Shown here: piece after piece, positions 44,577 through 52,809 of the stretch | How positions within the stretch are numbered: the stretch's first letter is position 1 | How the letters are laid out: each line of letters starts with the position of its first letter | From: Gilvimarinus sp. 2_MG-2023 | GTDB taxonomy: Bacteria > Pseudomonadota > Gammaproteobacteria > Pseudomonadales > Cellvibrionaceae | Length of the DNA: 64,000 bases | Direction: 5' to 3' | NCBI RefSeq assembly: GCF_030547685.1 | Contig: NZ_JAUOQM010000035.1 | Location: 5,986-69,985 of the forward strand | The notes under the pieces: model-generated | Seen by the model: the letters and a program-made list of their open reading frames with translations, nothing else | Told to the model about the DNA's origin: nothing | The model's database searches: none | Translations under genes and position numbers: made by a program

Positions 44577-44605
44577 ACGATAATCATTATCATTACTGTT
44601 GTCAA
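44577..44605 (-). promoter_or_regulatory. Sigma-70 promoter overlapped by a Fur box
   Basis: On the minus strand a perfect TTGACA (44605-44600) is followed after 17 bp by TATCGT (44582-44577). The Fur box at 44579-44597 contains the exact 13-bp core GATAAT-N-ATTATC with a further TAAT on the promoter-proximal side, 16 of 19 positions matching the GATAATGATAATCATTATC consensus. It covers most of the -10 and spacer, an ideal position for repression. Confidence 0.85.
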
Positions 44606-44670
44606 CAACTTTGTGCAATTGATTCGGCAGACTGCCTGTGTAGGCAGCCGCTAGGGGATTGTAAAAGTGG

Positions 44671-45459
44671 TTAGGCTTCTTGCAGGTTGGAGATTTGGTG
44701 ATTGAGCTGTTTGATCTTTTCGGCCATTTCTTCAATCAGACCGATGCAAATATGCGGCTGGTGTTCGACCAGTTCAATAAACTCTTCTTTGCGTACTGTC
44801 AGTACGGTGCAGGCCGTGCTGGCAATTACGCTGGCAATACGTTTCTGCCCGGTAAATACTGCTAGGGCGCCGAAAATCTCATCGCTTAAAATATGCCCCA
44901 CTTTAATACCGTCGCAGTAGGCGTCGGCGCTACCTTCTAGCAAGGTGTAAACCAGATCGGCCTCATCGCCTTGGTGGATGATTGTTTCCCCGGCGGAGAA
45001 GTGCAAAAAGCCGGCGCTGGGTTGGAATTCTTTGCGAATTTCCTGGCTGAGTGCCAGTTGATACCAGCCACTGAGAGCGACAAGGTAATAACTCCAGAGC
45101 TTTTGCAGACTGTCGCTGGAGTTGACGTGATTGATGAGTTCTTCTCGCTCAATGGGAAGTACAGTCACGGTATCGGTAGTGGTGAGTTGGCCGGCCGGCA
45201 AATTTAGCATTCTGTGCAAGCCGACCAAATCGCCCTTCTCGAAGACAACTACGCGCTTGCCGTTCAGTTCGCTATTAATTTGCCCGTCTTGAATAAGATA
45301 GACGGTCGCAGGACTGGCATTGGCAAACAACTGATTCGAAGCCGGTACGGCAACTGGGGTAGATGCCGGCTGTAGATCTTCCATCAAGCTGCGCGTGATG
45401 CTGTGCAGCTTTTGTCCGAGGTCAGTTAGGGCTTCAAGTTCATGTGTTGGTAATTGCAT
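44671..45459 (-). CDS. Protein with two cyclic-nucleotide-binding-like domains
   Basis: The 262-residue protein has two cNMP-binding-type jelly-roll domains. The first spans residues 40-115 (VYLIQDGQINSELNGKRVVVFEKGDLVGL) and the second residues 145-235 (LHFSAGETIIHQGDEADLVYTLLEGSADAY). It ends in a coiled-coil-like helix. There is no helix-turn-helix, so it is not a Crp-type DNA-binding regulator. A ligand-responsive adaptor role is inference. The downstream interval carries the Fur-controlled RNA promoter. Confidence 0.8.
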   Translation of the reverse strand: MQLPTHELEALTDLGQKLHSITRSLMEDLQPASTPVAVPASNQLFANASPATVYLIQDGQINSELNGKRVVVFEKGDLVGLHRMLNLPAGQLTTTDTVTVLPIEREELINHVNSSDSLQKLWSYYLVALSGWYQLALSQEIRKEFQPSAGFLHFSAGETIIHQGDEADLVYTLLEGSADAYCDGIKVGHILSDEIFGALAVFTGQKRIASVIASTACTVLTVRKEEFIELVEHQPHICIGLIEEMAEKIKQLNHQISNLQEA

Positions 45460-45528
45460 GGTGTGGCCGTCTGTCTCTGTTCTTATTCGCAGGATTGATC
45501 ATAGCAGGTCGGGTAAGGACCTTGGCAA

Positions 45529-45813
45529 CTAAAATTCAACGTTTTCTAAACTTTGGTTTTCGGCGTCTTCGACCAGTTGTTTTTTCATGCCGGGGGGAAG
45601 GTCGTTCCAGTGAATATCCATCAAGGCTCCTTGAAGGGCGTAGAGCATGACTTTTGAAACACTAATGTCACGTTCTTTGATTTTTAGGTAGGCTTTTACG
45701 GCGCCAACTTCTTGTAGGTCCTCATAGCTTGCGATGCCAATGGCGCGGAGGATGTTTACTGACGCCATACCTAGGTTTTTCAGTTTAAGCAGTTCACTTT
45801 GCTCAGTTGCCAT
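45529..45813 (-). CDS. TfoX C-terminal domain protein
   Basis: The 94-residue product is a stand-alone TfoX/Sxy C-terminal domain. It has LKNLGMASVNILRAIGIASYEDLQEVGAVKAYLKIK and the family ending MLYALQGALMDIHWNDLPPGMKKQL, both given here only in outline. The N-terminal domain of full TfoX/Sxy competence regulators is absent. Such single-domain proteins are common and uncharacterised. It precedes the cNMP-domain gene by 69 bp in the same direction. Confidence 0.85.
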   Translation of the reverse strand: MATEQSELLKLKNLGMASVNILRAIGIASYEDLQEVGAVKAYLKIKERDISVSKVMLYALQGALMDIHWNDLPPGMKKQLVEDAENQSLENVEF

Positions 45814-45976
45814 AACTACAGGGCTCCATTTTTGTCGTTATATTTCCACTTATGCGCTATTCCCATATATAGCTCTAGGTTATATTACATACTTATCTAC
45901 CGTCTGCAAGCGACCGTCTCGCTATCGTAGAAAAGACACGATAAAGTTGGCGCATTAATTGATCAAGGCCACAGAA

Positions 45977-46657
45977 ATGACCCAGACTCTTCTAGAGCGA
46001 CAAGCATTGGGGCTAGATGACACTCATCTGGTTGAGTATGACGATCGCGTTAAAGTCCATCGTCAGCTGCTGGCGCCCTTGTTGGATTTGAGCGGACGGT
46101 TGCAAAATACTGGCTGCCAGCTGGCCGTGGCCAGTGGATATCGAAGTTTTGATCAGCAGCTGACCATATTTAACGCCAAGGCGACCGGTGAGCGGCCGAT
46201 ATTGGATGATAAGGGGCGGCCGGTTGAGATCAATGGTTTGTCCGATCGTGAAGTGTTGTTTGCGATTTTGCGCTTCAGTGCCTTGCCCGGCGCATCGCGT
46301 CATCATTGGGGGACGGATATCGATGTGTTTGACCCAGCGGCGCTGCCGACGGGGTATCGCTTGCAATTGGTACCGTCTGAGTATGCCAGTGATGGCATCT
46401 TTCATGCGTTGTGTGAAGCGTTGCCCAATGCCATAGCGCCTGCGGGCTTCGTTCGCCCTTATCAGCATGACTTGGGCGGTATAGCGCCCGAGCCCTGGCA
46501 TTTGAGCTGTGCCGCGATCGCTCAACCCTATGCCGAGGTGCTGTCAAAAGATATACTGCGTCAACAATTGGCGCAAACAGACATAAAATTAAAACACGCG
46601 ATATTAGATAATATCGATAGTATTTATCGGCGTTTTATTGCCGTGGGGGAATGTTAA
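45977..46657 (+). CDS. M15-family metallopeptidase (D-Ala-D-Ala carboxypeptidase type)
   Basis: The 226-residue protein has the VanY/DacB-like zinc site. It has ASGYRSFDQQLTIFN, HHWGTDIDVFDP with the His-Asp pair, and GIAPEPWHLS with the catalytic Glu and the last His ligand. It would trim D-alanine from peptidoglycan precursors or stems. I see no signal peptide, so the site of action is unclear. The ATG at 45977 is used rather than the TTG at 45959. The following MFS gene starts immediately after its stop. Confidence 0.88.
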   Translation: MTQTLLERQALGLDDTHLVEYDDRVKVHRQLLAPLLDLSGRLQNTGCQLAVASGYRSFDQQLTIFNAKATGERPILDDKGRPVEINGLSDREVLFAILRFSALPGASRHHWGTDIDVFDPAALPTGYRLQLVPSEYASDGIFHALCEALPNAIAPAGFVRPYQHDLGGIAPEPWHLSCAAIAQPYAEVLSKDILRQQLAQTDIKLKHAILDNIDSIYRRFIAVGEC

Positions 46658-48016
46658 ATGTCATTTGAGCCGGCCGTTCAGGCCAGTCAATTTTCACTGT
46701 TTAAAGAAAAAAAATTCTACCCCCTATTTTGGGCTCAATTTGGTGGCGCTTTTAACGATAATTTTTATAAAAGTGCGTTGATGATGCTTTTTACCTATGG
46801 TGCGATTGACAACTGGGGACTTGGCGTCGATGTGCTGAACAATATTGTGGCGGCGGCATTAATTATTCCTTTTTTATTGTTTGCTCCCATTGCGGGGCAA
46901 TATGTCGACCGATTGGATAAAGCCCGGGTCGCCAGAGCGATTAAGTTGGCTGAGTTGGGGGTGATGCTGCTTGGCGGGTTAGCGCTGTGGTGGGGCAGTT
47001 CCGCCCTTTTATTATGCGTCATTTTTGCCACCGGGGTTCAATCGGCTTGTTTTAGTCCGGTGAAGTACGCGATTTTGCCTCAACACATCGGCACTCACCA
47101 ACTGACTGGGGCTAATGGTGTTTTTCACTGCGGTACCTCATTAGCAATTTTTGTAGGTTTAATCTGTGGCACGCTTATTTTGCAAGTTACCGGCGGGCAA
47201 CACTTTGTGGCGGTCGGCGGGGTATTGGTAGCTTGGGCGGGATGGCGTTTTAGTCGCCATATTCCCGAGGCTCCGGCTTGCGCCGAGGTCGTAGCGGTTG
47301 AACACAATCCGTGGAAGCTTATTAAGCGAACCCTGAGTTATGCCCGCGAGAACAAAACTGTATTTTGGAGTGTGGTGGGTTTTTCTTGGTATTGGTTTTT
47401 GGGGTCGGTCTACCTAACTCAGTTGCCTAATTTTGCCCGCACGATTTTACTGGGTGAAGCTTCCAGCGTTACTCTTTTGCTGGTCGCCTTTTTGTTGGGC
47501 GTTTGCGGCGGGGCTTTATTGTGCGAAAAATTAAGTCGCAAACAATTAGAACCGGCGTTGGTGCCTTTAGGTGGCCTATTAATTGTTGTGCTCGGCCTTG
47601 ACATCGCCATTGCCGGGCAAAGCTTTTACGCTCAATATCATATGGCCGCACAAGGACAACTGTTCACATTAACCGATTTGGCGAGTAAATTTCTATTTTG
47701 GCGGGTGGTGTTTGATATTTTATTGTTGGGGATCGCCGGTGGTTTGTACTCCGTACCTTTGCAAGCGTTGATGCAGCACCACGCCAACCCGCAACGACGC
47801 GGCCAGATTATCGCCGCTAATAATGTGCTCAATGCATTGTTTATGATTGCCTCTACACTGGCGGCTGTGGTGGCATTGGGAGTTGTTGGCTTGTCCATTC
47901 CACACTTTTTTATGTTGACCGTTGGGCTGCACCTGCTTGTGCTGCTCCTGTTGTTATGGCGTGAACCAAAGTTTATAGAACATTTAAAAATTCGTTGCAG
48001 TGAATTTAAATCGTAA
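46658..48016 (+). CDS. MFS transporter, LplT-like
   Basis: The 452-residue carrier has about twelve membrane helices. Family-typical motifs include FYPLFWAQFGGAFNDNFYKSAL near the N terminus, APIAGQYVDRLDKARVARAIK (A-motif loop) and FSPVKYAILPQH. This group resembles LplT, the lysophospholipid flippase, and the transporter half of LplT-Aas fusions. No acyltransferase domain is attached here. The start codon lies directly at the M15 gene's stop, so the two are an operon. Confidence 0.85.
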   Translation: MSFEPAVQASQFSLFKEKKFYPLFWAQFGGAFNDNFYKSALMMLFTYGAIDNWGLGVDVLNNIVAAALIIPFLLFAPIAGQYVDRLDKARVARAIKLAELGVMLLGGLALWWGSSALLLCVIFATGVQSACFSPVKYAILPQHIGTHQLTGANGVFHCGTSLAIFVGLICGTLILQVTGGQHFVAVGGVLVAWAGWRFSRHIPEAPACAEVVAVEHNPWKLIKRTLSYARENKTVFWSVVGFSWYWFLGSVYLTQLPNFARTILLGEASSVTLLLVAFLLGVCGGALLCEKLSRKQLEPALVPLGGLLIVVLGLDIAIAGQSFYAQYHMAAQGQLFTLTDLASKFLFWRVVFDILLLGIAGGLYSVPLQALMQHHANPQRRGQIIAANNVLNALFMIASTLAAVVALGVVGLSIPHFFMLTVGLHLLVLLLLLWREPKFIEHLKIRCSEFKS

Positions 48017-48027
48017 TTGGTGGGTTG

Positions 48028-48711
48028 ATGGTTATTTTCGATTGCGATGGTGTTTTGGTGGATACCGAAACGCTTCACGCGAAGGTGTTGAGCGCTTGTC
48101 TCGCCTCGATTGATGTGTGTCTGAGTTACGACGAGGTATTGGTAATGTTTCGGGGTAAGTCTATTGCGACTTGCCAGGAATTGGTGGCGTCATTATTGAT
48201 AGCTCACGAGCCTTACAAACGCTGGCCTCAGCCTAAATTAGATTCGTTTGCCTCGGACTTCTGGGGCCGCGTTCATCGGGAAACTTTGCAAGCGTTTAAC
48301 GACGGTGTACAACCTGTTGCGGGGGTGTGCGAGTTGCTGCAGCAGTTGCAGCTTAAGAAAGTGCCGTACTGTGTGGCTTCCAATGGGCGACATGAGAAGA
48401 TGCAATTGTCGTTAACCCAAGCCGGGCTGATATCGTTTTTTCCCCGCTCGGTTCGATTCAGTGCAACCGAAGTGGAGCGCGGCAAACCAGAGCCAGATTT
48501 GTTTCTTTTAGCTGCTCGTACTTTAGGCTACTCTATCAACCACTGTTTAGTGGTAGAGGATTCACCCTCAGGGGCTGAGGCGGCGCGCCGGGCCGGCATG
48601 CCGGTATTGGGGTATTGCCCAGCGGGGACGACAGAAGATTTGGCAAAACAGATGCGCCAGCAAGGCGCTGTTATTATTCGACATATGAGTGAAGTATTAT
48701 CCAAGGTGTGA
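48028..48711 (+). CDS. HAD-superfamily phosphatase (beta-phosphoglucomutase/GS1-like)
   Basis: The 227-residue hydrolase has the four HAD motifs: VIFDCDGVLVDTE with nucleophile Asp, CVASNGRHEKM, the Lys in RGKPEPDLFLLA and VVEDSPSGAEAARRAGM. The cap-domain type matches phosphatases such as YieH that act on 6-phosphogluconate or small sugar phosphates; the substrate is unknown. ATG 48028 is chosen over the in-frame TTG one codon upstream. It is 11 bp after the MFS gene. Confidence 0.88.
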   Translation: MVIFDCDGVLVDTETLHAKVLSACLASIDVCLSYDEVLVMFRGKSIATCQELVASLLIAHEPYKRWPQPKLDSFASDFWGRVHRETLQAFNDGVQPVAGVCELLQQLQLKKVPYCVASNGRHEKMQLSLTQAGLISFFPRSVRFSATEVERGKPEPDLFLLAARTLGYSINHCLVVEDSPSGAEAARRAGMPVLGYCPAGTTEDLAKQMRQQGAVIIRHMSEVLSKV

Positions 48712-48756
48712 GAGCATAGTTGGGTAAATTAAGTCGATTACGCGCTGGAGATACGT

Positions 48757-49551
48757 GTGCTACAACCTGTTGTGACCCCCGCTACTATTTGGCAGCAGAT
48801 ACGCTCAGAAGCTCACCAGCTGGCTGACGTTGAGCCTGCGTTGGCGAGCTTTTATCACGCCTCTATTCTCAATCATACGACTCTTGCCGATACGGTCAGT
48901 TTTCATATGGCGAACTTGCTCGATAGCCAAGCCTTGCCATCCATTTCTCTGCGCGAAGTGTTTTCCCAAGCACTGGGAGCTGATTCACGGATTGAGCTTG
49001 CTTTGTGTCGCGATATTGAGGCCTATTGTGAACGCGACCCGGCCTGCGATCAATTTTTGATGCCGCTGCTGTACTTTAAAGGCTTTCACGCGTTGCTGGC
49101 TTATCGTTTTTCTCATTGGTTGTGGGGCCAGGATCGCCACTGTTTGGCGTTGTATTTGCAAAATCGAATCTCACAGGCCTTTGGGGTGGACATACATCCG
49201 GCCGCGCAACTGGGCAGCGGCATTATGATTGATCATGCCACCGGGGTGGTGATCGGTGAGACGGCAGTGGTGGGTGACGATGTATCTATGTTGCACGCGG
49301 TTACATTAGGTGGCAGCGGTAACGACAAGGGGCATCGACACCCCACTATTGGCCGCGGCGTTTTGATCGCCGCTGGAGCGAAAATTCTGGGCAATATTAC
49401 GGTGGGAGAGGGGGCTAAAATTGGTGCGGGTAGTGTAGTGCTAGAGGCCGTGCCGGCACACACCACTGCGGTGGGAGTGCCGGCTAAAATAGTGGGTCGC
49501 CCCAGCTCGGAAAGTCCCGCTCAAGATATGAATCATACGTTTGACCAATAG
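48757..49551 (+). CDS. cysE: Serine O-acetyltransferase
   Basis: CysE acetylates serine with acetyl-CoA in the first step of cysteine synthesis. The 264-residue protein has the helical N-terminal domain (WQQIRSEAHQLADVEPALASF). The left-handed beta-helix of hexapeptide repeats follows, with DIHPAAQLGSGIMIDHATGVVIGET, HAVTLGGSG and HPTIGRGVLIAAGAKILGN (outlined). The start is GTG 48757. The C terminus is typical of feedback-sensitive long forms. Confidence 0.94.
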   Translation: MLQPVVTPATIWQQIRSEAHQLADVEPALASFYHASILNHTTLADTVSFHMANLLDSQALPSISLREVFSQALGADSRIELALCRDIEAYCERDPACDQFLMPLLYFKGFHALLAYRFSHWLWGQDRHCLALYLQNRISQAFGVDIHPAAQLGSGIMIDHATGVVIGETAVVGDDVSMLHAVTLGGSGNDKGHRHPTIGRGVLIAAGAKILGNITVGEGAKIGAGSVVLEAVPAHTTAVGVPAKIVGRPSSESPAQDMNHTFDQ

Positions 49552-49578
49552 TGCGCGACCTGCTCAGAGCTTGTCGTT

Positions 49579-49806
49579 TTAATGCATATAGGTCTGTTCG
49601 TTTTCCAGAGTGTCGGTGAGGCACGCAAGTACTTCGGTGCGAGTTTGTAGCATTAAGCGGTAAGCGGCCAGCAGAGGATCGTTGCGCCTCGGTTCTCCCT
49701 CCAAGGTCGCAATTTTGCGTTGTATGCTGTCAATATCACGCTCAACCCGGCTTTTTACCGAGTGCTTGGCGCTATGGTCGTATAAATAATTGGCTGTTTT
49801 GTGCAT
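49579..49806 (-). CDS. Small conserved-looking coiled-coil protein
   Basis: The 75-residue product is helical and charged, with ESR-type heptads (SRVERDIDSIQRKIATLEGEP and AAYRLMLQTRTEVLACL). I do not recognise the family. It lies convergent with cysE and divergent from the gene at 50046. A start ATG at 49806 fits. Confidence 0.55.
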   Translation of the reverse strand: MHKTANYLYDHSAKHSVKSRVERDIDSIQRKIATLEGEPRRNDPLLAAYRLMLQTRTEVLACLTDTLENEQTYMH

Positions 49807-50045
49807 GTGGATCCCCGTCGTCCTGTTTTCGAGGTTCGTTCAGTATGACCCTTTAAACAGGCTCTCTCCAGTTGGTGTCCAGAACAATTTTTCACATAAA
49901 CACTACCCCGAAGACAGCTTTTTGCATGAGTCAGTATTGATGCACTCTGGCAGGCGGTCACGGCCTGAGAGGATCGTGCTAGGATTAGAGTAGTAGTGTT
50001 TAAGAATCTTACTAGATCAAGATTTAGGCGACATTGAGGTGTGTG

Positions 50046-50771
50046 ATGGAACAAGAACAAGCCAGCTTTGATATTGTTTTTCGCGGCGATATTGTCATGG
50101 GGCACTCCCTGGAAGACGTTAAGCTGCGATTACAGCAATTGTTTAAAGCCGATGCGGCTAAAATTGATGCCTTGTTTAACGGTCGTCCAGTGCCGTTAAA
50201 GCGCAATCTCGATGAGGCCACGGCGCGTAAATATCATGCCGTATTGCAAAAAGCTGGAGCAGAGGTCAGTGTTAAGCCTGCCGGTGGAAATACCGCAGCG
50301 CCCAAGGCGCCTCGCCCTGCTACAGGCCGGCGCCAATTAACCTTGGCGCCGGTCGGGGTGAACCTGCTCAAGCTGAGTGAGCGCAAAGCCACTGTTAATA
50401 CCCCCGTCGATATCACCGGCTTAACACTGCGTCCTAATAATGGCCCTTTGTTGGATGCCAGTGAAGCAAGTGCAGAACCGACGCCAGTGGTGGAGATACC
50501 GGATCTAGATCTTGCTGATACCGGCGCGCAACTGCTAAGTGAGGGTGAGCGCAACACTATTCCCTTGCCGATTGTGGAGCCGGAGGATTGGGGGTTAGCT
50601 GACGTTGGGGCCGATTTGCTCAAGCCCGAAGAGGTAACACAAGTCGCTGTGGCCGAGATTAAAACGCTAGAAGTGGATTTGGCGCCAGTGGGGAGTGATA
50701 TGGGGCAAGAAAAAACCGACATAACTCCGGTGGCCCCGGATATAAGTAAGTTAAAGCTGCAAGACTCTTAA
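50046..50771 (+). CDS. Protein with an N-terminal domain shared with the DUF898 protein
   Basis: The 241-residue soluble protein has a 75-residue N-terminal domain (FDIVFRGDIVMGHSLEDVKL, then LFNGRPVPLKRNLDEATARKY) and a long disordered acidic tail. It shares the pattern LF-K-LF-G-LK-L-A-KY-L-G with the first 75 residues of the DUF898 protein at 10105. The tail has repeated units of the form LAPVGVNLL, LADTGAQLL, LADVGADLL and LAPVGSDM. ATG 50046 has GAGGTG upstream. The function is unknown. Confidence 0.7.
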   Translation: MEQEQASFDIVFRGDIVMGHSLEDVKLRLQQLFKADAAKIDALFNGRPVPLKRNLDEATARKYHAVLQKAGAEVSVKPAGGNTAAPKAPRPATGRRQLTLAPVGVNLLKLSERKATVNTPVDITGLTLRPNNGPLLDASEASAEPTPVVEIPDLDLADTGAQLLSEGERNTIPLPIVEPEDWGLADVGADLLKPEEVTQVAVAEIKTLEVDLAPVGSDMGQEKTDITPVAPDISKLKLQDS

Positions 50772-50802
50772 GATTGTAATGCTTGGGGCGGGGGTGATGG
50801 AT

Positions 50803-50824
50803 GCGCCCTCCTTGAAGAGGGCGC
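50803..50824. terminator. Bidirectional hairpin between convergent genes
   Basis: GCGCCCTC pairs perfectly with GAGGGCGC around a 6-nt loop, between the gene ending at 50771 and the ppa stop at 50840. Confidence 0.6.
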
Positions 50825-50839
50825 TAACGGATACGGTTG

Positions 50840-51370
50840 TTACGCTTTCTGGTAGCGCTCAACTGAATCCTGAATTTCAGCTCGGGCGGCGTCGACATCG
50901 GCCCAACCATCAATTTTGACCCATTTGCCATCTTCTAGGTCTTTGTAGTGCTCAAAGAAATGCTCGATGGATTTCAAGGTGATTTCGGGTACGTCGGCAA
51001 CCGATTGCACTTTGTTGTACAGCGGGGTGATTTTCTCGACGGGAACGGCCAGTACTTTGGCGTCTTCACCCGACTCATCCGTCATTTTCAACACGCCAAC
51101 GGGGCGGCAACGCACCACTGAGCCTGGCATCAAGGCATGTGGTAGCAAAACCAGAACGTCTACCGGATCGCCATCACCACACAGTGTGTGAGGCACGTAG
51201 CCGTAGTTGCAAGGGTAGTGCATAGAGGTGCCCAGAATGCGATCGACAAACACCGCATCGCTGTCTTTGTCGACTTCGTATTTAATGGGCTCGCCATTCA
51301 TGGGAATTTCAATAATGACGTTCATATCGTCTGGCAGGCTTTTGCCTGCGGGAACTTTGTCAAAGCTCAT
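50840..51370 (-). CDS. ppa: Inorganic pyrophosphatase
   Basis: This family I enzyme hydrolyses pyrophosphate to drive biosynthesis. The 176-residue protein has the signature [11 protein letters not shown] with metal Asp residues, [11 protein letters not shown], and [19 protein letters not shown] at the N terminus. The length matches the hexameric bacterial enzymes. It is monocistronic by spacing. Confidence 0.97.
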   Translation of the reverse strand: MSFDKVPAGKSLPDDMNVIIEIPMNGEPIKYEVDKDSDAVFVDRILGTSMHYPCNYGYVPHTLCGDGDPVDVLVLLPHALMPGSVVRCRPVGVLKMTDESGEDAKVLAVPVEKITPLYNKVQSVADVPEITLKSIEHFFEHYKDLEDGKWVKIDGWADVDAARAEIQDSVERYQKA

Positions 51371-51473
51371 AGTTGCCTTCCGAAGGTAATTTTCACAGGA
51401 TTAAGGATAAAACCGGCGCGATTCTACCACAACCGGCCATATTCGGTCGCTTGATAACCTAGGACAGGTTCGG

Positions 51474-52307
51474 TCAGATCAGTAGTATCCACAACAGAAC
51501 GGCCAGAAGTGCCGCTGCCCCAAGGCTCACCCACGGCCAGACGCTCAGCCTGGAGGGGGTTGGGTAGGTCGGTTCGATGCGGTTGCCCGGTGACGTGGGG
51601 CGGGTCTTCCAGCGTTTAGGTTCGGTGCTGGCAGCTTTGCGCTCAATGGTTTTGGTGAACTCGGCGGGCAGCGGACTGCGAACTTGGGTTTTGTCGATGT
51701 TCACATTGGGGTCGACGACGAGAAAGGTATAAACATCAACCCGTAAGCGATCACCGTTGTGGACTAAATCGTCTTTAACTGGTTTTTCATTGACGAAGGT
51801 ACCGTTGGCGGAATCCAGGTCGCGAACCCTAAGTGAGCTGCCGACGACTGAAACTTCCACATGGCGGCGCGATAAGTGAGAGCCAGCGATAGTGATGTCG
51901 CACTCGCTGGCACGGCCAATCACACAGCGTTTGTCTGCAGGTATTTCAAATGTCTGACCAGTTAGCCAGCTACCGTCGGCCACTAGCTGCCAGTTATTCG
52001 CGCCATGCTCCTGCGGGCTTGTTTGGTTAAGGGGCAATACTTCGAATTCCGCCTGGCCAAATCTGATAACATCGCCTGTTTGAAGTAATTTTTGAGTGAT
52101 GCGCTGACCATTGACAAAGCAACCACTGGAGCTGGTATTGTCCTTGAGGGTGACGCGGCCATCGGTGGTGACCAGACGCGCATGTAGTGGGTCAATATAC
52201 GGTTCGGTTAGCACCAGGTTATTATCGCGAGCACTGCCTATGCTGTAGAGTTTTTCAACAATCAGTGCCGGTTCCTGAGGCTTGTCTTGGCGTCGCAGTT
52301 TTAACAT
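51474..52307 (-). CDS. Double FHA-domain membrane-anchored protein
   Basis: The 277-residue protein has two forkhead-associated phosphothreonine-binding domains. The first, near residues 20-95, has SARDNNLVL and SSSGCFVNGQ. The second, near residues 120-190, has IGRASECDI, HLSRRHVEV and DSANGTFVN; the second keeps all canonical Arg, Ser and Asn positions. A C-terminal hydrophobic helix (VWPWVSLGAAALLAVLLWIL) anchors it. No Ser/Thr kinase gene is adjacent, so its partner is unknown. Confidence 0.88.
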   Translation of the reverse strand: MLKLRRQDKPQEPALIVEKLYSIGSARDNNLVLTEPYIDPLHARLVTTDGRVTLKDNTSSSGCFVNGQRITQKLLQTGDVIRFGQAEFEVLPLNQTSPQEHGANNWQLVADGSWLTGQTFEIPADKRCVIGRASECDITIAGSHLSRRHVEVSVVGSSLRVRDLDSANGTFVNEKPVKDDLVHNGDRLRVDVYTFLVVDPNVNIDKTQVRSPLPAEFTKTIERKAASTEPKRWKTRPTSPGNRIEPTYPTPSRLSVWPWVSLGAAALLAVLLWILLI

Positions 52308-52437
52308 GTTTCCTTGACTGTCCCCAATAAAATACCATCGTCATAGTAACACTATTGCGACCGTTTGCGCACAGAGTGAACAAACGGAATTTATCCGCTG
52401 TCAGACAGTCTCATATTTCTATTTTACCGGGGTGGGT

Positions 52438-52743
52438 ATGCCTTTTAACGATTTTTCTGCGCCGCCGAAGGCGCAGGCGCGCGTTGTGATTCACTACTGT
52501 AACCTCTGTCGCTGGATGCTTCGGGCGGCATGGCTAGGGCAGGAAGTGCTCAGTACTTTTGCTGATGAGGTTGACGAGGTGTGTTTGCATCCAGGCGATG
52601 GCGGTGTATTTGCGGTATGGCTCAATGATCAATTGATTTGGGAGCGCCAGCGTGACGGCGGTTTTCCCGAGGCCAAAGAGCTTAAACAGCGTCTGCGAGA
52701 TATACTTGCCCCCGATCGTGATTTGGGCCATACAGATCGCTAA
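52438..52743 (+). CDS. SelT/SelW/SelH (Rdx)-family protein
   Basis: The 101-residue thioredoxin-like protein has the redox motif CNLC (VVIHYCNLCRWMLRAAW) and the family ending with FPEAKELKQRLRD. It uses Cys, not selenocysteine. It is probably a redox partner of unknown substrate. I use ATG 52438 (GGGGTGGG upstream) over GTG 52432. The exporter gene follows after 66 bp, with a possible shared transcript. Confidence 0.88.
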   Translation: MPFNDFSAPPKAQARVVIHYCNLCRWMLRAAWLGQEVLSTFADEVDEVCLHPGDGGVFAVWLNDQLIWERQRDGGFPEAKELKQRLRDILAPDRDLGHTDR

Positions 52744-52809
52744 TTGAGTTAAATTATTCCATAATAGGCGCCCTAATTAAGGTCCACCTACAAGGAGTCG
52801 GTTCCAGAC

